Shown here in pieces: positions 43,092 through 55,225 of a DNA stretch of 64,000 nt. How positions within the stretch are numbered: position 1 is the first letter of the stretch; each line of letters begins with the position of its first letter. A program made the translations under genes and the position numbers. This DNA is from Haliclona indistincta (Eukaryota > Porifera > Demospongiae > Haplosclerida > Chalinidae): the NCBI GenBank assembly GCA_964017065.1, contig OZ024792.1:8273385-8337384 (forward strand), in the 5' to 3' direction. The notes beneath the pieces were generated by a model, which saw only the letters and a list, made by a program, of their open reading frames with translations, searched no databases and was not told where the DNA came from.

Positions 43092-44084
43092 TTAGAGACC
43101 ATGTAGGTCATCGTCTAGTTCACTAGCATCTCCCAGTAGCTGTGGGAGGGGCACATTGCTGGTTCTTCTTCGTGCAATAGTGCAACAATGGATGATCACA
43201 AATATACAAGCTACCATGAGAGCAATGGCAGCTGGTAAGCTCAGCAATACATATGTCCACTTGATAAAGTAACGCTGCTCACAACTCCACTGTACAAGGA
43301 TTGGATCAGTCCATGATTCATTAGAGTTGGGTATTGATATGAGGGCAATGCCATTACGGTTGGCTGGTATAGAACAGGAACCAGTATGAGCCTGAGTGGT
43401 GCAGCCTTGGTACGAGGCCAAGGGTCGGTAGCCCACGAGGTAGAGTGTAACACTCATGTTGATTGCTGCCACAGATGTTGTATGGTTGTTCATCACAGCA
43501 ATGTACAAGAACTCCTCTTGTTCAATGCTAATATTAGCTTGAGACGAGTGGTAACAGCCACTGGCGCCGCATGACGAGCTACTGACCCATCTTGTGTAGT
43601 TTCTGGTGCCATGAATACCATAAAAGCCACCTAGACCACTCCTCACCGCCACCTTAGTTCCAGGGTACACGTGGTATCGCCATCTTGTCAAATGTCCAGG
43701 AAGAAGCTGCGAGGACACATTAGTGCTGACTGTATCCAGTGGCACGAGTGTAGTGTTCACTTTGCCGTACAAGCCGACTGACACGAACGATGACTGCTCG
43801 TTGACGATAATTTTATCACAGTAACTGGACGGAGCACGTACTATTCTCGTGTCGCCGGGGTACATCTCCAGCGTGCCGCCATAACTGCCCTCTGTAAACC
43901 GGATACCCAGTAACACGACTAGAGTGACCGCGCCAGCGATCAGAGAGCAGGCGAGGCACGTACACACACAGCAGGTTCGCCGCTTCCTCTTCCTTCGCTC
44001 GTGAGTTCCAAGAGATGACGGCAGGACAGTAGAGAAGGTACTACCATTCTCATAAGAGATGGGACGAAGAGAGGCTAGAGACAT
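43092..44084 (-). CDS. Unrecognised two-TM glycoprotein, intronless (330 aa)
   Basis: The single-exon ORF begins MSLASLRPISYENG. A cytosolic tail with basic cluster ERRKRKRRTCCVCTCLAC is followed by TM1 (LIAGAVTLVVLLGI, residues about 48-63), an extracellular domain of about 210 residues with several N-x-S/T sites (NTT, NVS, NYT, NIS, NHT, NMS, NES) and paired Cys, TM2 (YVLLSLPAAIALMVACIFVI) and a short acidic tail (ELDDDLHGL). The layout recalls APD-type membrane proteins, but no RING is present and I recognise no family. Probable surface or endomembrane protein. Confidence 0.75.
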   Translation of the reverse strand: MSLASLRPISYENGSTFSTVLPSSLGTHERRKRKRRTCCVCTCLACSLIAGAVTLVVLLGIRFTEGSYGGTLEMYPGDTRIVRAPSSYCDKIIVNEQSSFVSVGLYGKVNTTLVPLDTVSTNVSSQLLPGHLTRWRYHVYPGTKVAVRSGLGGFYGIHGTRNYTRWVSSSSCGASGCYHSSQANISIEQEEFLYIAVMNNHTTSVAAINMSVTLYLVGYRPLASYQGCTTQAHTGSCSIPANRNGIALISIPNSNESWTDPILVQWSCEQRYFIKWTYVLLSLPAAIALMVACIFVIIHCCTIARRRTSNVPLPQLLGDASELDDDLHGL

Positions 44085-44175
44085 GGCCGACAATAGAAAT
44101 TAAATATTTTTAGCGAATGCGGTTACAATTTTTGTGATAATGCTGAGTGAGACTGAGCGAGGTCAATACACATGT

Positions 44176-45109
44176 TTATAGTATGGACGGTATGTCGTGT
44201 TCCCATTGTCTGCGGCATCCAGTAGCTGGGCATTTTACTACTTCACTGTGGGAGTGGTATTACCATTGCAACCATAGATATGTAGTCTTGTACCTTCTCT
44301 GAGCTAGTTTAGCAAGGCAGTATAAGTGGAGCTTGTTACCACAGCTACATGACTGACCCTGCAAGAAGTGTGAGTCATCATATTGCTGTGTGTTGCTTAC
44401 CATTACCACATTGTTGTGGCACATGCCACACTTATCAACCTCCTCACCAACCAGGTCAGACATGAATGGCATCAGCTCTAGAACACTCCGTGGACCCAAT
44501 CCATAATGTCCTCTTTGTAACTAGCAACACGTTACCACAACATGACGTATGACGTCACTCACTTCAACCAGCCAGCACTCGTTCACTAGTTTCTTGAGGA
44601 ATTCTTGTGCTGCCTTCCTGGTCAGCTTGCGTTGTAGCTGGTCAACCATATTGATTAGCATCTGGCTAGGAGCATCACCATCGTGTGACACGATTACCTC
44701 TAGCTGTATTAGGATTACACTACATGATCACCTACACCACATGACCATACCAATCGCTTGAAATACTCTTGCTGTGCCAGAGTGAGTCCATTGGCTCTCT
44801 TGGCAGCTGCATCTTGGACAGTGTTGACCAGGCCCATCCACTCAGTTCCATCATGCTCCAATCTAACCTGGGCTATCTTCATTCCGAGCGGTTCAAGCGA
44901 CTTGTTGACAGGCGCTAGAAACTCTTTCAAAGATACAACGTTTTCTATATTCAGGAACGAAGTGTAAGTACGTGTGATTACATGTTACCATTAAAGCTTT
45001 GCTGTGCTCGCTTGCAAAGAGCCTGAGCATTCTTCTTTGACAGTACTCTAGTGACCATCAAGGCTTGGATGAAATGCTTAGAGCTAGCGTTGTGTTCCAC
45101 CATCTCCAT
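44176..45109 (-). CDS. NSMCE1: NSMCE1, SMC5/6 complex RING-like subunit
   Basis: NSE1 is the RING-type ubiquitin ligase subunit of the SMC5/6 complex, partnering MAGE/NSE3. Six exons (44989-45109, 44751-44944, 44563-44703, 44401-44520, 44294-44358, 44176-44245) give 236 aa (human 266). Winged-helix part: HFIQALMVTRVLSKKNAQAL, INMVDQLQRKLTRKAAQEFL, LVNECWLV and RSVLELMPFM, matching human NLVDQLKGKK and RAILEM. The variant RING reads CGMCHNN, GQSCSCGNKLHLYCLAK, then CPATGCRRQWEHDIP, matching CNICH, GQSCETCG, MHLPCVAK and WPHEIP. The short C-terminal tail found in mammals is missing. Confidence 0.92.
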
Positions 45110-45193
45110 CGAGCACGTGTAGACCACACCTATGTGCCACACCCACACGCTAAATAATGATTATTAAAAACACAATAAAGACAAGCAAGAAAC

Positions 45194-45265
45194 AGTTACT
45201 GAGGAGGAGGGTCTGTAGCAATGGCAGTTAGTTACTGAGGAAGAGGACCTGTAGCAATGGCAGAG
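45194..45265. repeat. Tandem 36-bp duplication carrying the SNRPB last exon
   Basis: Two copies of agttactgaggaggaggg-type DNA, 36 bp apart. On the minus strand each copy holds an acceptor (ctacag) and a complete terminal exon, ending PLPQ-stop (45232-45248) or PPPQ-stop (45196-45212). Confidence 0.85.
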
Positions 45266-46203
45266 GATTAGAGCAATGGTAGACACAGTAATGGTACCTC
45301 TCATGCCAGGTGGTGGCCCCATACCGGGAGGGATGCCGCGAGGAGGAGGAGGCATTCCAGGAGGAGGCATACCAGGAGGGGGCATACCACGACCCATCAT
45401 AGGAAGAGGCATTCCTGGTGGAGGCATACGACCTGAAGGAAGACACTATTATCCAAACACAAGAGCAAGGACACTAACCAGGCATTGGCATGCCAGGTGG
45501 AGGGCGTGGAGGCATCATCCCTCCAGGAGGAAGATTGTATGTCTGTGGACCAGAAGCTGACAGCACATGGTTGATAACCATTGGTCAGTGAAGGCTATCT
45601 ATTTGCTCACCAGCTGCTTGGCCTGCTTGAGGCATCATGGCTTGAGCCGAGGGACCACCAACACCTTTTACTGGTCCAGTCAGTCCTGTAGTAGACAGTA
45701 GTAGTGGTAGCTATCACACACTGCCATCACACTCACCAACTGGAGCAGCAGCTGCTGGCACACCCATTGGCACACCTCTGCCGGCAGCCCTGCCCATTCC
45801 AGGACCTGGTTGACCAGCAGCCTGAGCTGCCTTCCCTCGATCCTACACACACACGCATCATCATGTGATCACTTGAACATGCTACACACATACTCTTGAT
45901 GGCGGTGGTCCCTCTACTGTGACAGAGATCAGTGTCATGCCTCTCAACAACACTAGACCTAGAGCTCGTTTCTCTTCTCTCTCCGGCATCTTAGGGTTCT
46001 TGGGTCTGATCTTTCTGAACTCCTCACAATCTGCTAGCACCATATTCATGTGTTGGTCGAATGCTAGGAACGTGCCCACGAACATACGACCATCTAGTAA
46101 AGTCACTCTAATACGGTGCCGCAGGTGCTGCAGCAGCTTTGAGCTCTTACCGAGCTACCAGAAAGACACAATAGTTGACCAAGAGCCATTAATCACTCAC
46201 CAT
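45232..46203 (-). CDS. SNRPB: Sm protein B/B' (core snRNP)
   Basis: SmB is one of seven Sm proteins in the ring on U1, U2, U4 and U5 snRNA. Exons 46201-46203 (ATG only), 45894-46154, 45737-45842, 45611-45685, 45479-45556, 45298-45432 and 45232-45248 give 224 aa (human 231-240). The Sm fold is clear: [52 protein letters not shown] and [20 protein letters not shown]. The tail is Gly/Met/Pro-rich with PPPGM repeats, the type recognised by WW and GYF domains. Two alternative last exons exist in tandem. Confidence 0.94.
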
Positions 46204-46484
46204 TGTCGTCTATACGGTCCAAAAAGTATTGTCGAAGAATCTGGTTCTTTATCTTTAAATAAAGCACACCAATTTTGCAAATTTACGAAACACGTGGTTT
46301 GAGAAACACGCGTGCGCAGTGTAATTACAGTGTGCAATGAGCGCGCGCGCGGGTATTTTGAAAAACAAGTTGTACAGTACAGTAAAATAATGTAAAAGTA
46401 ATGTTTATTTGAATGCCTTGGTTGCGGGCTCTAAAATCCAGTTAATAAAAAACACAATAATGTTCAATATTAAGCAAGCCTGAT

Positions 46485-49400
46485 CTATGTGGTCTCATGT
46501 AGTTTGAGTTTGTCAATATAGTCATATAGATCGTCCTCTGTTCCTGGTATCTTAGTGCATAGCAGCACCTTGAGTATCTGCACCATCATATTATAGAAAG
46601 GTAAAGCAGTTAGATTACTCACCTCAGGAATGTATGAGAACTGATATGGATCCTTCTGGTTCTGTATAGTGGCCAGCACTAGTCTAGTGTACTGCAGTGC
46701 TAGTAATAATCATAGTGAAGAGGTGATAATAGTGTGCTCGCCTTTCTCATCTTGCTAAAATTGATGAGTTCATCTTCCATATGTGTTTGCTGTGATTCAG
46801 ACACGGACACCAGCTCACTCAGTGTGGTACCAATGTATGGCACCATTGGTGGTCCCGCCCTATACCACATGACGACATGAGATCATGTGTCTAATGTGTA
46901 GCTTGCCTTCTCATCGTCTCTCTAAGCTGCTTATAGCGTCCATCAGCACTTGATAATCTCTTGAGGCATCGAAGCTGCATCCTTACCTGAGAGACGTATT
47001 CAATGAAGAGCTACATTTACTTGCTACTCACAGATTTAGACATCTCGTCCCAGGCATGCTTGAAGCGTAATACTGTGCCATGCTCTAGAGCAGCCATGAT
47101 CTGCATGAGACTAGCATAGTTGTTGAGCTGCCAGCATCTTGTAGCAAGCTGCACTAGGAACTCTATCACCTTAACACGATCACCATCGTATCGCTGCATA
47201 GCTACTGACCACATCCAGTAAGTTGACATCTAGTGTGTGTAGGGTCATATAACAGCTGCTATTGGACTACTGACATACTCTGTTGAAGTGATGGAATATT
47301 GTTGCTAGGTTAGGAGCAACCACTGCCTTGTCTCGTCCCTTAGGATGGATGTATCGTATCATCTCACTGCATTATCATAGTCACACACACACACTAGTAG
47401 CTACAGGCCTGCATCACTCACTCTCTAGCTACTCTGCGAAATATATCACTCTCAATGAGGCAGAGCTGCTCAGCAACCTGACCAGCCTCCCAAAGCAATA
47501 TCACTTCAAATGGACGAGGCGGCTGTAGATAAGTCATGTGAGACCCAGGATAATGTGCATACTAACCACTGACTCATGATTGGTCATGTACTGTGTAACT
47601 AATGACAGATCCGTGTGATCTGCTTTCTGCATCTCATACAATCTAGTGAGGAAGAGACTCACCGGTGGGTGAGCTAATGATCCAATACATACCTTGTCAT
47701 CTCATTCACTATCCTAATCTCGGTATTAGTCAGAAGAGCACACTCAACAGCTTTTTTCAGCAGTTGGTGGAGCTTCTCGTCTAGTTCTGGGTTCTCTTGG
47801 AAGTGCTGTAGAGTGAGATAGTGATTATAAGGAATAAAGTGACAGGTCAGTAGTACATAGTAATGCTTGCATATCCAGTGCTTCAGAGCAAACATGATAC
47901 CAGACACTGAGTCACTATCACTCTGGTGCTGCTGTCGGCTACCAGACTCTGATTTGGTTCGATGGATTCGAGACAGCCCACCGGTACCAAGCAACTTGTT
48001 ACCAGGGATACTGCTGGGCCGTTTAGTGTCACCACGGAAGCTGAGTGATGCAGGTGAGCGTGAAGGTGAGAGGCTGAGTGCTATTAGTGAGGAAAGTATG
48101 GTACTAGCTGAATGTATTGCAAAGAGATAATAGTGATGGTGATATTAGAGAATAGTATTGGTGATATTAGTGATAGTGATAGTGGTGATGGTGATGGTGA
48201 TAGTGGTGATGCTCACAGGTGCTCCTGTGATCAATCCCTGGGAAGTCCTCTGGTGATAGTAGTGAGCAATTGCTGGTCCTCTTGGCTCTCTTCTCTACAC
48301 TGCTATGATAGGTGTCCAACAGATAATCCATCACTGTTTCGGCAGTAGTGAACAGAGGGAAGGTCATCAGGAACGTGTTCAAGAAATCAAGACCAAAGTA
48401 GCTGACATTAACCAGTCTCTTAAGCAAGCTGGACAGATTACCATAGTTAACCTATGTTAGATACAGTGTTAGTGATCTAGCAGTGCTCGCTGAGCTTACA
48501 ATGCGTTCCTTGCCACTCCTGTGATCACTGTAGTGGAGCTTACTGTTAGCATCATGATCACCAGCTCTCAGGGCATGGCGTAGTCTCAGCTGGGTCTCAT
48601 TCTCTATACACTACAGCAACACATGTCATAGCTATAGACTGGTGGCGGCCATACCTGAGCAATATCAGCCACCCACTCTAGCTTCTCAGCTACACTAGGA
48701 GCCAGGAACATGGCTAGTTGCTTGGTAGCTCCTTCCTCATACTCCACACTGAACCCCAGTAGATTGAGGTCTAGGGAGAGCAGACACGATCACTTACTAG
48801 GCCTTCATTGTACATACCATCAAGATCAGGCAATGGTCTCTCATGTACTCTACACAGTGCTAATGGCATCACTCCAATATCCTCCAGTGGGTAAGAATAG
48901 GGTTGAAACTACGAGAAACTACAAGTACTACTCACCTTCATCAGCCGATATGACTCCTCTCCTTTCTTCTCCAATGGAGTTGTCACTAGCATATGCTTTG
49001 AGAACAGAAAACAGTACTTGGGTTTATATCGATTGCGGCGAAACGTCTCAAACCCAGTCGCTTTATCCTCCTTGACAAGCTGCAGGAATCCTACAGCCAC
49101 ACCCACTCACTGCATGACCACCAGCTATAGCTAGCTAGTTCACTTACCATTCTTTACCAGTATCTGTTCCTTGTCCAGTAGCTCATTGCAACCTCCTTCT
49201 ATCTTGTGCTCTACCTTTAGTACTTGCCTGAAGCTCTCACAACTGTTCACTCCATCAGTAACAGCCTATATAGTGTGTGTGTGTCAATACCACTCACTTG
49301 AAGCATTTAGTACCTTCTGAATATGTTCCAGCTCTTGCACAGTCTCGGCTAACACAGGGTAATCCACATGCTCTGCGGGCGTGTGGGCCTTCAGCTCTTG

Positions 49401-51333
49401 AAGGTCTTGCATGTATGCTGACATCTATAGCAGTAGAGGAAGGGTTAATTGTTAGCAATAAACTGGTATTACCCGACTAAGAGGGGCTAGAAGGAGTTCC
49501 TCTAACGTATGAGTGTTGATGCTAACTTGCTTCTCTAGACGAACCAAGAAGCTACGAAACTGTTGATCCTGCTTCAAATGGAACAGCACCTACAGCACAG
49601 CAAGTGATGTGCTGATATACTAGTGGCTTACATCAAGAGCATGAGATTGATTGCCAATATACTGAGAATAGACTGCCAACATTGGTATAAACAACCGGAA
49701 TAATCCACCTTGAATATATCAGTGATATAGTACCATAGCTAGCTGGCTGGCTGGCTTACCTAGCTTGACGACTGGCCATTGCTCCACCTTGGAGTGCAGG
49801 CCACGCAGGAACAGCTGATGGAACAGTAGCAATCCATCACTAGAGGGGGAGGCCTATGATAGTGGTCGTCTCGCTCATACACGGCTTACCAGTTGCGGAA
49901 TATCTCAGTGCATTTTTCCATAGTGAGCGGCGGCTTCTTAGAGGAGCATGCTACCTCAAACTGCTGTTGGTACTCACTATGGAGCACAGATAGCAAGCTG
50001 ACATAGTCCTCTTCTGTAGCTACAAATCTCCAGATGAGCTGAGAAGGAAAGGCTGGACTATGAGCTAGGACAGCAGCAGCAGCAGCTAACCTGGTTTCTC
50101 TTCTTGATCATGGCAGCATGAGGTGAGTCCATATATAGACTGACGATGTTCCTCCAGCGACGATGGATCAGCCATCCTCTGATGTGATGCTGTAACTATG
50201 GAAACACACAGTGATCATGAGTGGGCAGGGTCGGACTTACTATCCTAGCGTAGGTATCCATGGTAACAGGTGTAATCTCATTCTCACTAGTGCTGTTTGG
50301 TATTGGACTAACATTATAGGCACTAGGTGACCGTGCTCTGCATCGTGGTGGCTGATATATCTATGGTGACAATAAGATGGTTATACTAGTGGGTGATAGT
50401 GACCTGCTATTAGCTGGTTATACTAGTGGGTGATAGTGGTCTGCTATTAGCTGGTTATACTAGTGGGTGATAGTGGCCTGCTATTAGCTGGTTATACTAG
50501 TGGGTGATAGTGACCTGCTATTAGCTGGTTATACTAGTGGGTGATAGTGACCTGCTATTAGCTGGTTATACTAGTGGGTGATAGTGACCTGCTATATACT
50601 AGTGGGTGATATCAAAGGGCTATTAGGTGACTGGTGAGCATGTTAGTGGTAATGTAGCCATGTACTAATACATGACTTAGCTACTCATCTGTTGAGGAAG
50701 CTAGTGATCACTTACTGTTGCTCTCAAGTGAGCTATGTCCACTTGAGCCTCTTGGTGAGCTAGCTTTAGGTGCTCAACCTCTTTGTAAGAGGACTCTGCC
50801 TGGGTCTCCACGTGGCTGTATTTCTGCTGCATGTCCAGCAGTTCTTGTTGCACACTAGCCATACTATAGAACACATAACATAGCCGCGCAATCACAGTTA
50901 ATGTACTACTACTACTACCTAGACTTCTCAATGGCTTCGATCCAACCGGCCCTTTCTCTAGGCGAACTAGCAGTGAACACGCTCCCCTTGCTCGGATCTT
51001 CTCCAATAGTCACAGAGAAGGAGGCGCCCTGCTGCAAAATCAAGCAACTTACCGTACAAAGACGCTAACTGGAGCAGTACTCACGTCTCTATCCAGTGGT
51101 TTACAGATCGCTCCCTCTAGCAGCAACATTCCGAGTGGCTTGCTGCTTGCTTCTGTCTCATAATAGAACAGCATGTTCTGATAAATGTAACACCATTTCT
51201 GAGAAGATTTCTTGCCCTTTGCGTCGGCTTTCTGCAGTGAACCACGTTTGAACGGGCATTTTCTAGCGATAGAAGCTAGTTCCAGCAGCTGGTTCTCGTC
51301 CACTTTCACAGCAGAGCCTTGAAGAGTCGGCAT
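46485..51333 (-). CDS. RASGRF1: RASGRF-type guanine nucleotide exchange factor
   Basis: RasGRF proteins activate Ras through a CDC25 domain and Rac through a DH domain, with Ca2+/calmodulin input via an IQ motif. Many short minus-strand exons give this order from ATG at 51333. PH1: KCPFKRGSLQKADAK, WCYIYQNMLFYYETEASSKP. Coiled coil: ELLDMQQKYSHVETQAE. IQ: ILQHHIRGWLIHRRWRN. DH: LIWRFVATEEDYVSLLSVLH. PH2: YKPKYCFLFSKHMLVTT. REM: FLNTFLMTFPLFTTAETVMD. CDC25 exons follow from about 47500 and end YDYIDKLKLHETT, stop 46485. RASGRF1 versus RASGRF2 cannot be assigned. Internal exon edges are approximate. Confidence 0.88.
50379..50610. repeat. 37-bp minisatellite
   Basis: About six copies of a 37-bp unit (tgctattagctggttatact plus agtgggtgatagtgacc) in a RASGRF intron between the coiled-coil and IQ exons. 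Confidence 0.93.
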
Positions 51334-51570
51334 GATTGTCGCTCAATTTCGCGCGGTCGGTTCCCGCGTGAGTACGGAAAGCGTACGTTCGTTGCATCCG
51401 TTACTTCTCAGTATAAAAAAATTTACAAGAAGAAATAATGACTAAACAATAAACACGGTATAGACCATTTTCATGCTATCTGGAGAAGAAGTGCTGGAGT
51501 GATTTATAATACAGTGATAGTGGGAGAGTGAATTGGACCAGCCAATCAGATCACCATCCGGCCTGGCTGG

Positions 51571-54500
51571 CTATCTCATTGATGCCTTGAGGCTGAGAGC
51601 ATAGTCCTTAACAGTGTGATAAGTAAACTCATACTGTTCATCAGTCTGGATGCTGAAGGCACGTTGGGCTCTCAGCTGTCGTACAGCATGCTGTACATTG
51701 ACTCGACTCTTTTCTCTCAGTTCATCGATACAATAGTCCAGAGCAGCTAGTGTTCCACTACGTCCAATACCTGCACTGCAATGAATCACCATCGGAGGAC
51801 CATGAACTGGGAATTGACGATGATTAATGACATATTCAGGGAACCTGCCCTGCATCTCCCTGGCAGCATATACCAGACTAAACACTGCTTCACTGCTGCG
51901 AGGGACACCATAATCTGGCCATGATATGAACTGATAGTGGACCAGTGTACGTGTATCTCCCTATACAGTAGTAACAATGGATCATCTATCATAGCTCACA
52001 TACCTTGTACTGTACTCTGAGAGTCCTCACAACATAATGGTCTTTGTGATCACTCTTAGTACATGATACAGCCACACCTCCATACACACCCACATTGCCG
52101 TCATCGGGCCAATACTGGGCACACTTTAGCTTGCCAAGCTCAACACATCTGGATGCATTACCATGGTAACAGCTATAAGCAACTTGTAGTATACTTACTT
52201 TGTTGTCATGACAACAACGAACACATGTTGTTCCCATAGCATTCGCCAGAAGTCGTCAACGGTCTTCTTCATTGGACCTACAGTATGGTCACATGACAGC
52301 AAGCTGCTAGCTGTACACACCTTGAGTGACTATGAAGGCTCTTGGCTTCTTATAACCATTGACATAGTTAGCGTGTATATAGTCCGAGCCCTGAGTGGGT
52401 GGAGTAATGGGTGTGGTCACAAACACACAGCAGTACATACCGGTACACCATGGATAGTTGACAGTACTACCCTGGTATCATCATAGCACACCACATCACG
52501 ATATCGGTTCTTCTTGATCTTACAGCTCTCAGCGATTCTATTAGCACACCAATAACACACGCAGCTAGCTGGCTGGCTGGGACTCACTTGAATGCTTCAT
52601 ATGAACTAGTTAATGGTTCATTCTTTATCTTGTAGTACTCGGCTGATAGGCCCTTCTTGCCTTTATTAGACACATACTGCTGTAGTTCATGAGCTGACAT
52701 CCATCGGTGACCCTCATCAGGACCAAAGTTTTCATATATGACTTCATCAATAGTTCCTATACCCAGTACCTCACCACCTTCATCATCACTGCTACTATCA
52801 GTCACTATATATAGTAGCATCATGTGATAGCAGTGTTACTATTAATAACTCACTATCATCATGACCAGTTCGTTTGATCTGAATATTTTCATATTGGCTC
52901 TTAGGAGGAGGCTTACTGCTAGCTGCAGGTGGCTCTACAGGTCGAACAGGAGGAGGCTTACTGCTAGCTGCTGGTGGCTCTACAGGTCGAACAGGAGGTG
53001 GCTTACTGCTAGCTGCAGGTGGCTCTACAGGTCGAACAGGAGGAGGCTTACTGCTAGCTGCAGGTACAGCAGTGGATGGCTCTCTAGGTTTGTTGCTAGC
53101 AGGAGGGGCAGGTGGTATTGAACGAGGCTTGCTGCTACGTGGTTTGGTAGGTGACGAAGGCATTGGTGTGATTTCAACTGTCTCATATTCACTATAAACT
53201 TGCTTCTTCTTGTTTCCACCGCCATTACTAGGTGGTAGTGGTGGTCTGTCATTAACAGGTTTGCTGCTAGTTCCTGGCTTAATGTCACTCTTGCTAGAGG
53301 TCTTGTCACCACTGGACTTACTATTGGACCCAATGTTGAGTACAGTTAGAGCTACCTTGCCAGCATTGATGCGACCCTTATCACCTTTATGATCAGTGCG
53401 GACGATATTAGTAGCAGCAGCTGACGTTCTCTGAGGTGGGACTGGCAGCATCTTTATAGGCTTGTTAGGAGGAGGTGGGTTGGATCTAGAGACACCATTA
53501 TGGGGCCTCCTCTGAGGTGATACTACTGTGTGCTCATCCTTCTTTTGATCCTTCTTCTGCTCAAAGAGGTCCTTCATTCTATTAACAGCTCCAGCAGGAG
53601 GTTGGGCTGTCTGCCTGTTAGTCTCAAGTGTTGCCATATCAGGGAACGACTGCCTCCTCTCGGGTACTGGTCGCTGCCTGGGAGGAGCCATTGGTAGCTT
53701 CTTGTTGCTTGACCTGACCGGTGATTCAAGAGCTTGAGCTCCAGCAGTAGCTGTCACAGCTCGTGAAGGCAGCAAGGAGCCACCTAGTGATGGTGGGAGG
53801 GTGGAGTCAGGAAGGTGCTTCTGGAGGTCTTGTAGTCCGACCATTTTGAGCTAATGAGAGAGAAAGATGAGGCTAGTGGATGGCATGTGATACCTTGCCG
53901 TCTCTCTGCATGGCGCTCATTGGCTGGAGGTTAGGATGATGCTTAAACCATAATGGAGCTTCTACTATATAGACCATCTTAAGATACAGTGGATATCCCT
54001 CCTGCAGTGAAAGACAGTGATTGAACAAGAAGAGAGTGTATCATACATGCAGCACTGATAGCAGCTGTGAGGTATATTTGAAGTCATAAGATGAAAATGA
54101 GCATTCTCTAATATCAGCAATCAGCGTAACACCATTGGACTGAGTCTCCTGACTGCATGGGAATGAGGCTAGTCATCATGGGACCCAGGCTGGTCTAACC
54201 TCTCTGATATCTGATCCAGGATTAGAAACAGCAGTTGCATACTTGTCTTGTGATCACATGATCTGGATTCATGTTTTGATGCTGTGAATAGCAACAATTG
54301 AGCTCCTTCAGGATCTCGAACACCCTGTATATACACACACACTCACTGTTAGAATACACATACTATCATAACATAAGATATCACAGCTATGTCAACTGCC
54401 CACCACCACTTAGTGTCATCCCCATGACACAAACTGATATAATTAGTTATAATCACAACTCACCAATATCTCTAATTTCTTAGTCCTGATCTCGGCATTC

Positions 54501-55069
54501 AGCCTCTGTCTGTGAGTATGGAGGTTCTCCAGTCCATATGTTACCTTGTGTTTCTATACATAGACCAAATTAAGGCGGCTAATCAAGTGTATATAGCAGC
54601 CAGCCAAGCCAAGTATAAACATTCGTTGAGGTGTGGCAAGGAATGCATCTACTCGTTTCACTTTTACAAACAAAAAACAAGCAACACAGATATTAGCTAC
54701 TTATACCAGATGGAACAAGCCGTTAGCAAGCAGGAAACACGTACCTCGTAATTCTTCAGAATATCCTCAGCTTTCTCCACGTTGAATCGCGCAGCGTGGA
54801 GGAATTTGACGGCTTGTCCTAGCGCCATTGATCGCTGGCTTGTCTGGACCAAATACAAGTTGGCGTTTATGCGAAACGTTGAAAGTTTCTGTAAACAATC
54901 GATAGACGATTATGAAGAACAAACAAGGTCGTCTCAGTATACACAAGATGGGTCATCCGCTATGTTAGTGTTTCCACCAGTGGAATGGCCCGGGATCCAT
55001 CCCGCCAATCACACAGCCTATACCCACCTGCATCTTGTCGTAGCTGAGTCCCACGACAGAGTTGTCCAT
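51571..55069 (-). CDS. PTPN9: PTPN9-type tyrosine phosphatase (CRAL-TRIO plus PTP)
   Basis: PTPN9 (MEG2) is a cytosolic phosphatase targeted to secretory vesicles by a lipid-binding CRAL-TRIO domain. Exon 1 is 55028-55069 ([14 protein letters not shown]). Next come [37 protein letters not shown] and [20 protein letters not shown] CRAL-TRIO segments. A Pro/Ser-rich linker of over 300 residues (about 53840-52860) follows. The PTP domain reads [62 protein letters not shown] (general acid Asp) and [13 protein letters not shown] (catalytic Cys/Arg), ending SLKASMR. The linker is much longer than in human PTPN9. It carries four 15-residue repeats. Confidence 0.88.
52905..53085. repeat. In-frame 45-bp coding repeat in the PTPN9 linker
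   Basis: Four tandem copies of a 45-bp unit encode [15 protein letters not shown]. The unit is a multiple of three, so copy number can vary without frameshift. Confidence 0.92.
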
Positions 55070-55225
55070 GGCAGCAGCCAGTCTCCTCCTCCGGTGGGGT
55101 TTATCTAGTACTAACGAGCCCCTGGATGATATGCACGATTAGCCTCACACTGCATTCTTGAGAATTTCCAAAGTTTATTTTCGCGGGTTAGGTCTATCCA
55201 CGTGACCGCCGCGGGTATCAAATCG
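55070..55225. promoter_or_regulatory. Divergent promoter region, PTPN9 / EFL1
   Basis: 156 bp separate the two outward-facing ATGs. Contains ccgcgggt and tttcgcggg. No defined element recognised. Confidence 0.45.

Noticed and set aside
53210..53392. Small plus-strand ORFs opposite the PTPN9 linker and other genes
   Set aside because: Antisense shadows of coding exons without independent support.
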